This document shows positions 24,645 through 34,745 of a DNA stretch of 64,000 nucleotides, one piece after another. The position numbers and the translations under genes are program-made. Origin of the DNA: Bacillus massiliigorillae. GTDB taxonomy: Bacteria > Bacillota > Bacilli > Bacillales > DSM-1321. A model generated the notes under the pieces. It was not told where the DNA came from. It searched no databases and saw only the letters and a list, made by a program, of their open reading frames with translations. The stretch is taken from positions 3,248,044 through 3,312,043 of the forward strand of contig NZ_HG428741.1 of assembly GCF_000380245.2 (NCBI RefSeq), read 5' to 3'. Numbering within the stretch: the first letter of the stretch is position 1; each line of letters starts with the position of its first letter.

Positions 24645-27635
24645 TTAATTATATGCTTTTAGCCTAGTAATAGAAGCATCTTCAAATGATGATAATAAAT
24701 AATCATGACATGTAAAAAAGATAATTTGATGCTCACTCTGTAAGCTTCGTAAAATATCTATGACGTTCTCTACTCTTCGAGAATCAAAATTAACAAAACT
24801 ATCATCTATAATAATTGGCATCGATTCATCTGTGAATGACTGCTCCGCTAACGATAGTCGTAAAGCTACGTAAATTGCTTCTTGTGTCCCTCTACTTACT
24901 TCTTTCGCTTCAAATACTATCCCATCTTTTCGTTGTAACATTAATCCACCATCATGCTCTATCCACTTTAAGCCAACATATTCTCCATCTGTAATTGTCA
25001 CCATATATTGTTCAGCAGTTTGAAGGATTTTCGGGAATTTTGTATTTTTATATTTGTTCACAGCTTTATTTAGCATACTTTTAGCTAATGCATATTTCAT
25101 CCATTCTTTCGCTTCTACATCAAGAGCCGAGCGTTCTGACATATATTGAAAAGATTGCTCGTCAAACGTTCCACCCTCTTCTAACACTTGAATGCTATGT
25201 TTCACTTCAGCAAGTCGTTCAGTAACCTGATTGCGATTCTGATTACTAACTTGCTTCTGCTTTTCTAATGTATGAATCGTATAATCATTAACAAGATAAT
25301 CATCTTGTTCCCATTTCTTCATTTCTTGCTCATATGGCTTAAGCTGTATTTGCAGCAGCTCATACTTTTCCTGCAGAGCGGTTTTCTCCTTCCACATTTG
25401 AAGGGCCTGCATATACTGATCTTCATTATCACAATGTGATTCATTAAATAATTTGTGTAATTGCTGCTCTACATGTTGCAGTTGAAATTGTACATTTGTT
25501 AATCGCTCATGAATCGCTTGTTTCGCTTCATTATTTTGCTTTGTTTCAAGCATCGCTTGCTCTACATTAGCTAGCTTCTTTCTCATAAGGATAACTGCCT
25601 CTTGATAAGAATCCGTTGTTGAATCAGCATATAATTGACAGTACGAAAATAACGTATCTTTTATCGATTCGATCTTCTCTGATAGCTCTCGAGCTTTTTC
25701 TACCAAATGCTGCTTTTCATATATATGTTGCTTTAAAGCTGTAATTGTCTCATACAGTGAAGTTAACATGATGGTAGACGTTCGATGCTGAGGAATACTC
25801 CATTCTTGGAGAAGCTCTGCAACCGCTTGTTTCAACTGCATAGTTGCTTGCTCCCACTGTTCAAACTCATCTACAATCTTATGAAAAGTTGCTTCATGTT
25901 CCGCCTTTTTAATTTTTTCATTGTGTAATTGCTGCCTAACCTCATCATCTCTTTGTAAAAGGAACTTCGCTTGCTCGATTTCACTACTTGAAGAGCTACC
26001 TCGCTCCCCTTTTAAATCAGCTAGATTTTGTTGTAATTCCTGCAGCTCTTTTTCAAGTTCAGGTAAAAGAGAAGTAGGTTTTAGCATATTTTTTAAAATA
26101 AACACAATGCCTGTCAAGCAGCCAAATACAGCCGCTAATACCCATTGCTTCATAAAAATCAAAAGAAGTGTAGCAATGAAACAGCCGAGCATACTAGCCA
26201 TCATTACTAGCGAGAAGTTTTTTCCCTTCGACACTTCACTTCGCTTTGTCCGCGCTATTTGTTTTTCTTTCGCTTCGATTGCTTTCTCTACATACTTCCG
26301 TTCCACGTCTCGTTGATTTTGATTTTTATCATAATCAACCTGTTCTTGTAAGCTTTGCCTTTGTTCTCTATTTAGAACGCTATCCATTAAATGACAAATA
26401 CGTTGTTCTAAAGCTTTCAAGACGCGTTGTTCATTATCTTGTTTTTCATCTAAATACTGTTTATCATGTTGCAACTTTTGTTGTTTCTTCTCCAACAAAA
26501 GCACTCTTTCCTTTTTGAAGGAACTACTATCTAACGATTTAATTTCTTCTTCTGATAACGTAATATGAACATAATCTTTCAACTGTTGAATACTATTATT
26601 TTTCTCTTGTAAGTTATGCTCAATATTTTGCAGATCATATGTAAGATTATCAAGCAACGTCGTTTGCTCTAAAGCTCTTTGAACACGTTCTTTATCCTGC
26701 CATAATCTTAAATCAACTTGAACTTTATTCTCTTTTTCTTCTAATAAGGCTTGTTGATGCTTAAGCGACTGCATTTCCGTTTCAATAGGTAATTTCGCTT
26801 GTTTCAATTGTTGATATCTTTCCTCAGCATCAAGTGGAACTGATACATCTTCTATGTCATTTAGTTTATGTCGAATATGGGTCGCTTCAACTAACAATGG
26901 CTTTGCCGCTTGATAATTATAGCTAGAAGCTATATTGCGATCTAATTCTGTAATTTCCTCTTCTAGCTGTGATTTATCTCGTTCTAATTGTTTATATTCT
27001 TCTAACAGATTCTCATATTGATCTTGCTCTTTCATTGCCTGCGATAAATGATCAAATGATTGCTTTACATTCGTCAACAATATATTTAGCTTTGGATTCT
27101 TTCCAGACGGCTTGAACAGTTGATCCATATCTTTCTGTAATCGCTGTTCCGTTGTCAGTAATTGATCACTACCTAATAACCCAGCTGACAATAAATAACG
27201 GCTCACTTCATCTTCACTTAATTTCTGTAAGCCAGCAAGACCATTTAAATCAAATGAAAAAATAGATTGATACGTTGATTTATCTAAACCTTGAAGGATA
27301 CTCTTTAACGCTTCTTCACCACCAACTTGACCGTCAGAAAATGTAACTGTAACATCACCAGTCGCTTTTCCTTTTAATCTTTGGACACTTACTTCTCCAT
27401 ATGTGTCTGTTACTAAATTTAGCTTACCACCGTAAGTAGAATGTTCCTTCGGTTCATAACGATTATCAGCTTGTGTTTTCAAAGGAAAACCAAACAATAT
27501 GCTATGAATAAAGCTCATAATCGTTGATTTTCCCGCTTCATTTACTCCATAAAAGACATGAAGATTGCCAATGTTAGAGAATGTGACATCTTTCATTTTG
27601 CCATAACCATATATATGTATATTTTTAATTCGCAT
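24645..27635 (-). CDS. yhaN: SbcC-like ATPase YhaN
   Basis: A 996-residue SMC/Rad50-type ATPase: Walker A GVNEAGKST (30-38), two long coiled-coil arms (about 180-470 and 520-860), and the C-terminal half-site with Walker B MPIIIDDSF near 943. Unusually for SbcC, the apex holds two hydrophobic segments (about 470-515) that could be membrane helices instead of a zinc hook. It partners YhaO, whose stop overlaps its start, and probably works in DNA end processing or repair. Confidence 0.88.
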   Translation of the reverse strand: MRIKNIHIYGYGKMKDVTFSNIGNLHVFYGVNEAGKSTIMSFIHSILFGFPLKTQADNRYEPKEHSTYGGKLNLVTDTYGEVSVQRLKGKATGDVTVTFSDGQVGGEEALKSILQGLDKSTYQSIFSFDLNGLAGLQKLSEDEVSRYLLSAGLLGSDQLLTTEQRLQKDMDQLFKPSGKNPKLNILLTNVKQSFDHLSQAMKEQDQYENLLEEYKQLERDKSQLEEEITELDRNIASSYNYQAAKPLLVEATHIRHKLNDIEDVSVPLDAEERYQQLKQAKLPIETEMQSLKHQQALLEEKENKVQVDLRLWQDKERVQRALEQTTLLDNLTYDLQNIEHNLQEKNNSIQQLKDYVHITLSEEEIKSLDSSSFKKERVLLLEKKQQKLQHDKQYLDEKQDNEQRVLKALEQRICHLMDSVLNREQRQSLQEQVDYDKNQNQRDVERKYVEKAIEAKEKQIARTKRSEVSKGKNFSLVMMASMLGCFIATLLLIFMKQWVLAAVFGCLTGIVFILKNMLKPTSLLPELEKELQELQQNLADLKGERGSSSSSEIEQAKFLLQRDDEVRQQLHNEKIKKAEHEATFHKIVDEFEQWEQATMQLKQAVAELLQEWSIPQHRTSTIMLTSLYETITALKQHIYEKQHLVEKARELSEKIESIKDTLFSYCQLYADSTTDSYQEAVILMRKKLANVEQAMLETKQNNEAKQAIHERLTNVQFQLQHVEQQLHKLFNESHCDNEDQYMQALQMWKEKTALQEKYELLQIQLKPYEQEMKKWEQDDYLVNDYTIHTLEKQKQVSNQNRNQVTERLAEVKHSIQVLEEGGTFDEQSFQYMSERSALDVEAKEWMKYALAKSMLNKAVNKYKNTKFPKILQTAEQYMVTITDGEYVGLKWIEHDGGLMLQRKDGIVFEAKEVSRGTQEAIYVALRLSLAEQSFTDESMPIIIDDSFVNFDSRRVENVIDILRSLQSEHQIIFFTCHDYLLSSFEDASITRLKAYN

Positions 27636-28843
27636 TACTCGCCTCCCCCCTTACATAGCTGGCTTGTAAGTAATTGCTCGGCTTCCTTGATTAGCTCTGC
27701 TTTTTCTTCAGCAGAAAGCGATGTGAGAAATTTTCTTCCTAATGCATGTTTAAATAAGGGCTGAATCGCCTCGTTCACATCTTGCTCAGACCATTCAAAA
27801 CTCTGAATAAGTTCCATTAAAGGCTGATTGACAGCTTTATTCACACTACCGTAATCTACGGTATATGCATAAGGGTAGACAAAGTTCACTTCATGTTTTT
27901 CTTCTTCTTGTAAAATTTCTACCAATTCATTACTAAATTCTTCAACCTGTAAGCTTTGATTATGATTAATAAACTGTAAACAGACGAAGAAACGATAAAT
28001 ATTACTTCGAATTTGCTCTAACGCAGTTTGACAATTTGCTAGAACGGCATCGAAATCATCTTCTTGATTAATTGTAATTGCGAGAGTATCCCAAACGATT
28101 TGAGAAGTTGGTACAAATTCCAAATCAGCATGCTTGTCAGCTAGTTTGACATAATAGCATCCTTTTATTCCAGCTTCTTTTTTATGCCTACCTTGAATAT
28201 TCCCTGGATAAATAATTGGAGGAGATAATAATAATTCTTGTCGCTTATGAATATGACCAAGCGCCCAATAATCAAAGTCTTTGCTTTGTAGTTCATCTAA
28301 ACTAAATGGAGCATACTGACCATGCTCACTTTGTCCTTCTAAATTCCCGTGTAACATTCCAATATGATAGTCTGCTCCCTCTTGCTTACAATACTCATCA
28401 ATTATCCGCCATTTCACATGTTGCTCAGGATAACTATAGCCATATATATGAACAGTTATATCTGCTTTCGTGAATGTTTTCACTTCATATTCACTACCAA
28501 ACACATGAACATTACTAGGTTGTGCAATAGAAATCCACTTTCCACTCAAATGATCGTGATTACCATGTATGATATAAACATCAATATCATACTGCTTCAA
28601 TTTCTCCATTTCTTTACGAAAACGGACTTGTGTATGAAGGTTCCGATTTTCTCCGTCGTATAAATCCCCTGCTAATAAAACAAAATCAACTTTACGTTTA
28701 ATAGCTTCTTGCACTATTTTTTGAAACGCTACAAATGTCGCATCTTTCATTTCCTGCAATACATTATCTGAGATATGCTTCAATCCGGAAAATGGACTAT
28801 CTAAATGCAAATCTGCAGCATGAATAAAGGTTATTTCTTTCAC
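27635..28843 (-). CDS. yhaO: SbcD-like metallophosphoesterase YhaO
   Basis: A 402-residue calcineurin-like nuclease with the metal ligands DLHLDS (Asp11, His13), GDLYDG (about 58-63), GNHDH (about 95-99) and GHIHKR (about 190-195), and a C-terminal capping domain. With YhaN it forms an Mre11-Rad50-like complex. It is first in the yhaO-yhaN pair, overlapping by one base. AGGTGATGAG precedes the ATG. Confidence 0.88.
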   Translation of the reverse strand: MKEITFIHAADLHLDSPFSGLKHISDNVLQEMKDATFVAFQKIVQEAIKRKVDFVLLAGDLYDGENRNLHTQVRFRKEMEKLKQYDIDVYIIHGNHDHLSGKWISIAQPSNVHVFGSEYEVKTFTKADITVHIYGYSYPEQHVKWRIIDEYCKQEGADYHIGMLHGNLEGQSEHGQYAPFSLDELQSKDFDYWALGHIHKRQELLLSPPIIYPGNIQGRHKKEAGIKGCYYVKLADKHADLEFVPTSQIVWDTLAITINQEDDFDAVLANCQTALEQIRSNIYRFFVCLQFINHNQSLQVEEFSNELVEILQEEEKHEVNFVYPYAYTVDYGSVNKAVNQPLMELIQSFEWSEQDVNEAIQPLFKHALGRKFLTSLSAEEKAELIKEAEQLLTSQLCKGGGE

Positions 28844-28921
28844 TTCTCATCACCTCATATTGCATTTATTTTACCATAGATGGGAACATACTTTCTTAAT
28901 TAGAAATAAAAAAAGATGTAC

Positions 28922-28966
28922 AAAAAAACTACCCCATATTAGAATGAAAATCTAACACGGAGTAGC
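28922..28966 (-). terminator. Intrinsic terminator after yhaP
   Basis: On the minus strand CTACTCCGTGTTAGA pairs with TCTAATATGGGGTAG (28929-28965), followed by T7. Confidence 0.85.
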
Positions 28967-29017
28967 CTTCTTTTAATAATTACTTTTTTACTTATTGAAG
29001 AAATTCGCTTGTTTAAA

Positions 29018-30265
29018 TCAATCTTTCTTCGTAAGAGCTATCGCTTGTTTAATGTTTTTAAATGAGGATCCTTTTCCATACATAAGAACGCCACCACGAT
29101 ATACTTTCGCTCCAAAGATTGCTAATACAGCAATAGTTGCAATTAATAATCCAATACTTACTGCCACTTCCCAAACAGGTACATCCAACATTCCTACACG
29201 TAAGAACATTAACATTGGTGTAAATGGTGGAATAAAGGAAGTAATCTTTACAAAGCTCGCTTCTGGATTACCTAATCCAAACATCGCTAACATAAACGCA
29301 ATAACAACTAGCATCGTCATTGGTGTAATCATAGATTGAACATCTTCCACTCGGCTAACAAGTGATCCTAAGAATGCAGCTATTGTTGCATATAGGAAGT
29401 AACCTAATAAAGCAAAAACAATTGCATATATAATCGTAGAAGTGGAAGCTCCTCCAAATCCTAAATAAGATGAAAAATCGTCAGGCAAATCTGCAAGAGC
29501 TTTTTTCATAGAGAAGTAACCCGCTCCAAAGAATATTACCATTTGCGTAATACTTAAAAGAGCGATTCCTAAAATCTTCGCAAACATTTGTTGAACAGGG
29601 GAAATACTTGAAATTAAAATTTCCATAACACGTGATGTTTTTTCTCCTGCAACTTCCGATGCTATCATACCAGCATAAACAATAACGCCAAAATAAATAA
29701 TGAATAGAATTACGTATACTAATCCACGAGCTTGATTTAACTCTTCTGTTGTTTTCGCACTATCTTCAATTGCGATTTTTTCAAAAGCTGCCGGTGCATA
29801 TAAAGTTGCCACTTGCTCCTGCGAAATATTTAACTTTTGCGTAACTTGCATATTTTTAATAGTCGTTAATGTTTGTGTCAACTCGTTATTAATACTTTCA
29901 TCCGAAATTGTGTTTGATTTATAAACACCGCTCGGTAAACCTTGAGCATCCTGTTTAATAATAAGAAGACCTGTTAAATCACCTTTATCAACTTTCTTAA
30001 GACCTTCTTTTTCATTATCAATCTTTTTAATACCCAAATCTGATTTCATTGCCTTTAATTGAGCAGAGAAAGATTCATAATATTGACCACTTTCATCCAT
30101 TACTCCAATTGTATCTTTTTTTCCATTATCAAAAAATCCGATAATATTTGATATATTGCTCATAAGTAGAATAATAGCCAGCATAATAACAGTGGTAGTA
30201 ATAAATGATTTTGTTTTTAACTTTGATAAATATGTATGCGATAAAACTACCCAAAACTTATTCAA
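29018..30265 (-). CDS. yhaP: ABC-2 type permease YhaP (NatB-like)
   Basis: A 415-residue exporter permease: one N-terminal membrane helix (about 20-40), an extracytoplasmic domain (about 45-170) and five to six C-terminal helices with AGMIASEVAGEKTSRVMEIL between the second and third, the ABC-2/NatB hallmark. I chose TTG at 30265 (MNKFWVVL), six bases after AGTAGGTG; a GTG three codons earlier lies inside that ribosome site. It overlaps yhaQ by eight bases. Substrate unknown (Na+/drug export suggested for relatives). Confidence 0.82.
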   Translation of the reverse strand: MNKFWVVLSHTYLSKLKTKSFITTTVIMLAIILLMSNISNIIGFFDNGKKDTIGVMDESGQYYESFSAQLKAMKSDLGIKKIDNEKEGLKKVDKGDLTGLLIIKQDAQGLPSGVYKSNTISDESINNELTQTLTTIKNMQVTQKLNISQEQVATLYAPAAFEKIAIEDSAKTTEELNQARGLVYVILFIIYFGVIVYAGMIASEVAGEKTSRVMEILISSISPVQQMFAKILGIALLSITQMVIFFGAGYFSMKKALADLPDDFSSYLGFGGASTSTIIYAIVFALLGYFLYATIAAFLGSLVSRVEDVQSMITPMTMLVVIAFMLAMFGLGNPEASFVKITSFIPPFTPMLMFLRVGMLDVPVWEVAVSIGLLIATIAVLAIFGAKVYRGGVLMYGKGSSFKNIKQAIALTKKD

Positions 30266-31157
30266 GCGAAGCACCTACTTTCTCAACAAAGATATCATGT
30301 AATGACGGTTCTTCTAGTTCAAATTTGCGAACAAAGCCTTTCGAAAAGACTTCTTGCTGAATTACTTTTGCCACTTCTTCATCAACTATTTGTAAATTAA
30401 CACCCTCAGCTGTTTTACGAACTTTTGTAACGCCAGAAATTGTCGATAAAAAATCCAAGTCAAAATCACAATGAATTATTAAGTTTTTCTTCCCGAAAGA
30501 ACGTTTAATATCTTTCAAACTTCCATGCACAACTGGCTTACCTTTATCCATTATACATAAATGTTCACATAGTTCTTCTACATGTTCCATTCGATGACTA
30601 GAGAATACAATAGTAGTTCCAGTATTCTTTAACTCTAGTACCGCATCCTTTAATAAATCAACATTAACTGGATCCAGACCACTGAATGGCTCATCCATAA
30701 TTAATAGCTTTGGTTTATGTATAATACTCGCAATAAATTGAATCTTCTGCTGATTCCCTTTCGACAACTCTTCTACTCGCTTATTCTTATAATCAGGAAT
30801 CTTAAATCTTTGTAGCCAATAATCAAGCTCTTTTAAAGTATCTGCTTTCTTCATTCCTCTTAATCTAGCTAAATATACAATTTGGTCAATTACCTTCAAC
30901 TTCGGATACAATCCCCGCTCCTCAGGTAAATAGCCAATTTTTGAGCTTACAGAATAATCAACAGGCTTGCCATTCCATGTAATGCTTCCTTCAGTGATAT
31001 TAAGTAAACCAAGGATCATACGAAATGTTGTTGTTTTCCCTGCACCATTCGCTCCGAGAAAACCGAAGATTTCATTCTCTGGAATATTAAAATTAATACG
31101 ATCTACTGCAGTAAATGTGCCAAACTTCTTTGTTACTGAATCAATTACTAATGCCAT
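30258..31157 (-). CDS. yhaQ: ABC transporter ATPase YhaQ (NatA-like)
   Basis: A 299-residue ATPase with Walker A GANGAGKTT (about 35-43), signature LSKGNQQK (about 133-140), Walker B LLIMDEPFSGLDP and a C-terminal extension typical of NatA/DrrA exporters. Pairs with YhaP downstream. AGGAGGT lies ten bases before the ATG. Confidence 0.88.
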   Translation of the reverse strand: MALVIDSVTKKFGTFTAVDRINFNIPENEIFGFLGANGAGKTTTFRMILGLLNITEGSITWNGKPVDYSVSSKIGYLPEERGLYPKLKVIDQIVYLARLRGMKKADTLKELDYWLQRFKIPDYKNKRVEELSKGNQQKIQFIASIIHKPKLLIMDEPFSGLDPVNVDLLKDAVLELKNTGTTIVFSSHRMEHVEELCEHLCIMDKGKPVVHGSLKDIKRSFGKKNLIIHCDFDLDFLSTISGVTKVRKTAEGVNLQIVDEEVAKVIQQEVFSKGFVRKFELEEPSLHDIFVEKVGASLE

Positions 31158-31294
31158 ATACTTGATACCTCCTAATAATATGTTTTTACGAATAGAATAA
31201 AAAAAAGTTTCATGACTTTCACTTTTCTTTACAAAACTAGATTATTTATGCAACAATAATAAATAATCAGAAAATTATAAAAGTGGGTGAAATC

Positions 31295-31480
31295 ATGCAA
31301 ACTTATAAACTTACTGCTTTTAGTCCAGATGGTGAGAAGTTAATTGACGAAGCTTTCCAAGCTGAAAATGACCAGCACGCTAAAGAATTAGGAAGCAATC
31401 TGCTATCAGAGAAAGACTTACAAGAAGTCACACATCGTTGTACATCTCCTCGTGGCAAACTTATATTATTCCATAGATAA
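31295..31480 (+). CDS. yhzD: YhzD-like small protein (61 aa)
   Basis: MQTYKLTAFSPDGEKLIDE start, SPRGKLILFH near the end: the pattern of the small YhzD family, function unknown, found beside yhaQ in B. subtilis. ATG 31295 follows GGGTGA; an in-frame GTG at 31283 overlaps the ribosome site. Predicted alpha/beta, soluble. Confidence 0.75.
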   Translation: MQTYKLTAFSPDGEKLIDEAFQAENDQHAKELGSNLLSEKDLQEVTHRCTSPRGKLILFHR

Positions 31481-31561
31481 GTAAGTTTTAAAATATTCTT
31501 ATATCTATTATAAAATAAGGTATGACATTACACATCAAGCATATTTTTCCACAAATCGTTG

Positions 31562-31604
31562 AGCCTATTTCTTCATGATTTTCTAATCATGAGAAACAGG
31601 CTTT
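31562..31604 (+). terminator. Hairpin after yhzD
   Basis: AGCCT-a-TTTC-t-TCATGATT pairs with AATCATG-a-GAAA-c-AGGCT, followed by TTTTAAGTTTTTT. Confidence 0.8.
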
Positions 31605-31632
31605 TAAGTTTTTTCGAAATAGCTTAGTTATC

Positions 31633-32355
31633 CTATTTCAATAGAGCTAACTTTTCATAAACATCACGTAAAGTCAAACACCCTATCTCCACCACTTTTT
31701 CAACATAGATACACCAAAGCTTTGCGGTTACTTTGGCGTCCTCAAGAGCATTATGACGATTAATAATCGGTATTTGATGAAATTCACAAAATTCTTCTAA
31801 ACGAACCATTTTTACATTCGGCTCAGCAACTCGATATAAAAAAGAAGTATCTAATATCCGATGTTTTAATGGTGAGCGAAATAGCTGCCTGCTTGTGTGC
31901 TGCAAAAAATTTTTTTCGTGATTCGAATGATGAGCTACAAGTGGGGAATTTTGAGTAAACTTAAAAAAGTGAACAAGCACATCCAAGAGTAAAGGTGCAT
32001 TTTTCACCTGCTCATTTGTAATAGAAGTTAAATCTGTAACCTCTTTAGGGATTTCACGTTTACAATGAATTAATGAATAAAACGATTGATCCTCTAGAAC
32101 AATCCCTTTTTTAATTTTAATCGCTCCTATCGAAATAATTTCATCTCCTTTCTCTGGATAAAAGCCTGTTGTTTCTATATCTAACACAACAACATCTAAT
32201 TGATGTAAAGGGATTTTCAACACCTCTTGTTGATTTAATTCTCTTTGCATCTGTCTTAAAAATGCCATATGCTGCGCATTATCAACACTTTGCATATTCC
32301 CTGTAAGTCGAGTTTGAATACCACGCATTAAATGAATAATTGGTTCAAACGCCAT
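31633..32355 (-). CDS. DnaQ-like 3'-5' exonuclease
   Basis: A 240-residue protein with a DEDDh exonuclease domain at about 50-225: DIETTGFYP (ExoI), the ExoII aspartate region near HHSNHEKNF, and ExoIII HNALEDAKVT with the catalytic histidine and aspartate. The first 50 residues are a helical extension. ATG 32355 follows AAAGGATG and overlaps the preceding nucleotidyltransferase gene by 11 bases, so the two are translationally coupled. Relatives beside DUF294 proteins are common, but the role is unknown. Confidence 0.85.
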   Translation of the reverse strand: MAFEPIIHLMRGIQTRLTGNMQSVDNAQHMAFLRQMQRELNQQEVLKIPLHQLDVVVLDIETTGFYPEKGDEIISIGAIKIKKGIVLEDQSFYSLIHCKREIPKEVTDLTSITNEQVKNAPLLLDVLVHFFKFTQNSPLVAHHSNHEKNFLQHTSRQLFRSPLKHRILDTSFLYRVAEPNVKMVRLEEFCEFHQIPIINRHNALEDAKVTAKLWCIYVEKVVEIGCLTLRDVYEKLALLK

Positions 32356-33328
32356 AACTAACATCCTTTTTAATAAGATTTACTACATAGCGGTGCAAAC
32401 TTTGTCCATCCTTTAATATCTTTTTGATTTCTTTTTTCTCCGCTTGATTTAAATTAGTAAGATTTAAAAAATGAGTATCTTCATAAGTGTCAACTTTTGA
32501 TTGAGATAATCGATATTGTAATAAGATTTGAAAGTTCATTAAAGACTCTTCTATAATTCCCCTATACTTTTCTATTAGCAATAATTCTTTCATCCTACCC
32601 TCCGTTGAGGATTCGAGTAAATTTTCTTTTATAGCTAAAATACGTATAGCATTCACATAAGGTATAAAAGCTGAATATTTCAAATCAATCGAGTGTTGAT
32701 ATCCGTTAACATTACTGACAAGTAATTTTCCTAAAGGGCTTATCGCCTTCTTAATATATAAAGCATTCTCCATTACTCTTTTAAGAAGAGAAGGATTATT
32801 TCTTTGAAAATCAAAAATAAAATTTTTCAACTCGCTTATATAGAGGTCCTCTCCAACTAAACAACGACAATCAATAAATATTTGCAGGTTGCGAATAGAT
32901 TCGTAACTCCCTTCATCCATCCACAAATAAAGCTGATTCTCCCATTCATCGATTGATTTACACCAAAGAGGATTCGAACTCATAATATTACCTTTACAAT
33001 ACGGATAGCCAACAATATCTAAACCATCCGATATTTCCTTTCCTAATTGCAAAAAATAATCCCTATTTTCTTCTGAATAGGACGTAAATATTATTCCATG
33101 ATCTTGATCGCTAATTAAACCTTGTTCGAAACGACCACCACTTCCAGTTATAAACCAACAAAAATCACAATGGGGTTTCTCATTATTAATCTGAGCACTT
33201 GCTAATCGGAAAACCTTCCTCATAACAACATCATGAAAACTATTTAAAGAAATCGTATCAGTTAGGTTATGAATGATATGAGCATCTTTCCACATTTTAA
33301 TATCTTCATATGTTTCCAACGTTTTCAT
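32345..33328 (-). CDS. DUF294/GlnD-like nucleotidyltransferase
   Basis: A 327-residue cytosolic protein. The nucleotidyltransferase active site is GSGGRFEQGL-ISDQDHGIIF (about residues 62-81), the GSxGR/DxD pattern of DUF294 and of GlnD uridylyltransferases; the C-terminal half is helical (DUF294_C). The CBS and cyclic-nucleotide domains usually fused to DUF294 are missing. It follows an ammonium transporter by 100 bases (a hairpin lies between) and overlaps a DnaQ-like exonuclease. A role in modifying a nitrogen-sensing partner is only inference. Confidence 0.8.
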   Translation of the reverse strand: MKTLETYEDIKMWKDAHIIHNLTDTISLNSFHDVVMRKVFRLASAQINNEKPHCDFCWFITGSGGRFEQGLISDQDHGIIFTSYSEENRDYFLQLGKEISDGLDIVGYPYCKGNIMSSNPLWCKSIDEWENQLYLWMDEGSYESIRNLQIFIDCRCLVGEDLYISELKNFIFDFQRNNPSLLKRVMENALYIKKAISPLGKLLVSNVNGYQHSIDLKYSAFIPYVNAIRILAIKENLLESSTEGRMKELLLIEKYRGIIEESLMNFQILLQYRLSQSKVDTYEDTHFLNLTNLNQAEKKEIKKILKDGQSLHRYVVNLIKKDVSYGV

Positions 33329-33373
33329 ATCACACTTCCTTTTTCATTTATGACTACTAAGAAAGCTCTTAAA

Positions 33374-33417
33374 CAATATAAGGCAGAGAAAACCTTCGCT
33401 TTCCTCTACCTTATATT
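33374..33417 (-). terminator. Hairpin between amt and the nucleotidyltransferase gene
   Basis: AATATAAGG-AGAG type stem (33374-33388 with 33404-33417, one mismatch); only GTTT follows on the minus strand, so partial read-through into the nucleotidyltransferase gene is plausible. Confidence 0.55.
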
Positions 33418-33428
33418 AACCTACTCTA

Positions 33429-34700
33429 TTATGATATTTTTGTATTATTCTCTGATGACATTTGCTCTGGATATCCATAGCTCCCATGCTCACTCATATC
33501 TAAACCCATAATTTCTTCTTCTTCAGAAACACGTAGGCCTCCAAGAACAAGCTTTGTAATATATAAAATAATGAAGCAAACCGTAAATGCATAAGCACCA
33601 CTCGTCACTACACCCATAAATTGAACACCTAGTTGTTCAAATCCACCACCATAAAACAAACCTGCTTTTCCACCAACTTGGTCTGCTAATTCTTTTGTTG
33701 CGAAGAAACCTGTTGATAATGTCCCCCACACACCAGCAGCACCATGTACCGATAAGGCGTAAATTGGATCATCAATTTTCATTTTATCAAAGAACTTAAC
33801 ACTGTAGAATACTAGAACTCCAGCTATTAAGCCAATTACTACTGCTGCCCAAGGGTTAACGAAAGCGCACGACGCTGTTATGGCAACAAGCCCAGCTAAA
33901 GCTCCATTTAAAATAGTTGGTATATCAGATTTACCAAGAACTAACCAAGAAATAATTGTGGCTGAAACCGCTCCAGCTGCTGCAGCTAAGTTTGTATTTA
34001 AAGCAACAAATCCAAAAAATGCACCATCTACAGAAACGGTACTACCAGCATTAAACCCAAACCATCCTACCCATAAAATTAACACGGCTAAAGCTGTATA
34101 AACTTGGTTATGACCAGCTAAGTTATTAACAGATCCGTCTTTGTTATATTTTCCAATGCGAGGTTTTAACAAAATTGTTGCGGCTAAAGCACCCATTGCT
34201 CCAGTTAAGTGAACAACGGTTGAACCCGCAAAGTCTTGTTTTCCATGTTCACTTAACCAACCACCTCCCCAAATCCAATGCGCAACAACCGGATACACTA
34301 ATAAACCGAAAAGAATTGTGAATATTACATAAGCTGAAAACTTCGCTCTTTCTGCAAAGCCACCTAACGCAATGGTTATCGCTATCCCAGCAAAAGCTGT
34401 TTGGAAAACGAAGAACACTGTCTTTGCAAGTCCATCACCTTCAGCTAAACCACCTGAATAAAAGAAGTCCGATAACCCTACGAAAAAATTAGCATGATCA
34501 CCAAAAATAAATGCATAGCCCGCAGCCCAAAATACTAATGTTGATAAACCAAAAGTAAAAACCGTTTTACCCGCGATATGCCCTGCATTTTTCATTCTTG
34601 TTGAACCAGCTTCAAGTAGAATAAATCCAGCAATCATAAAAATAACTAAAATTGCAGAAACCATAGTCCAAAGACTATTCATTAAAAACATTTCATCCAT
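33429..34700 (-). CDS. Ammonium transporter (Amt family)
   Basis: A 423-residue Amt/Rh channel with eleven hydrophobic segments and no signal peptide visible. Family features include GFILLEAGSTR near residue 30, DFAGSTVVHLTGA (about 155-167), the pore histidine region around SVHGAAGVWGT (about 310) and short cytosolic C-terminus ending DMSEHGSYGYP. AGGAGTG precedes the ATG. A GlnR/TnrA-type box lies in the leader, so nitrogen control is likely. No glnK (PII) gene is adjacent, unlike nrgAB of B. subtilis. Confidence 0.92.
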   Translation of the reverse strand: MDEMFLMNSLWTMVSAILVIFMIAGFILLEAGSTRMKNAGHIAGKTVFTFGLSTLVFWAAGYAFIFGDHANFFVGLSDFFYSGGLAEGDGLAKTVFFVFQTAFAGIAITIALGGFAERAKFSAYVIFTILFGLLVYPVVAHWIWGGGWLSEHGKQDFAGSTVVHLTGAMGALAATILLKPRIGKYNKDGSVNNLAGHNQVYTALAVLILWVGWFGFNAGSTVSVDGAFFGFVALNTNLAAAAGAVSATIISWLVLGKSDIPTILNGALAGLVAITASCAFVNPWAAVVIGLIAGVLVFYSVKFFDKMKIDDPIYALSVHGAAGVWGTLSTGFFATKELADQVGGKAGLFYGGGFEQLGVQFMGVVTSGAYAFTVCFIILYITKLVLGGLRVSEEEEIMGLDMSEHGSYGYPEQMSSENNTKIS

Positions 34701-34745
34701 GTTCTTTCCACTCCTTCTTTAATGTTATTTTTATTAACCTTTTAA

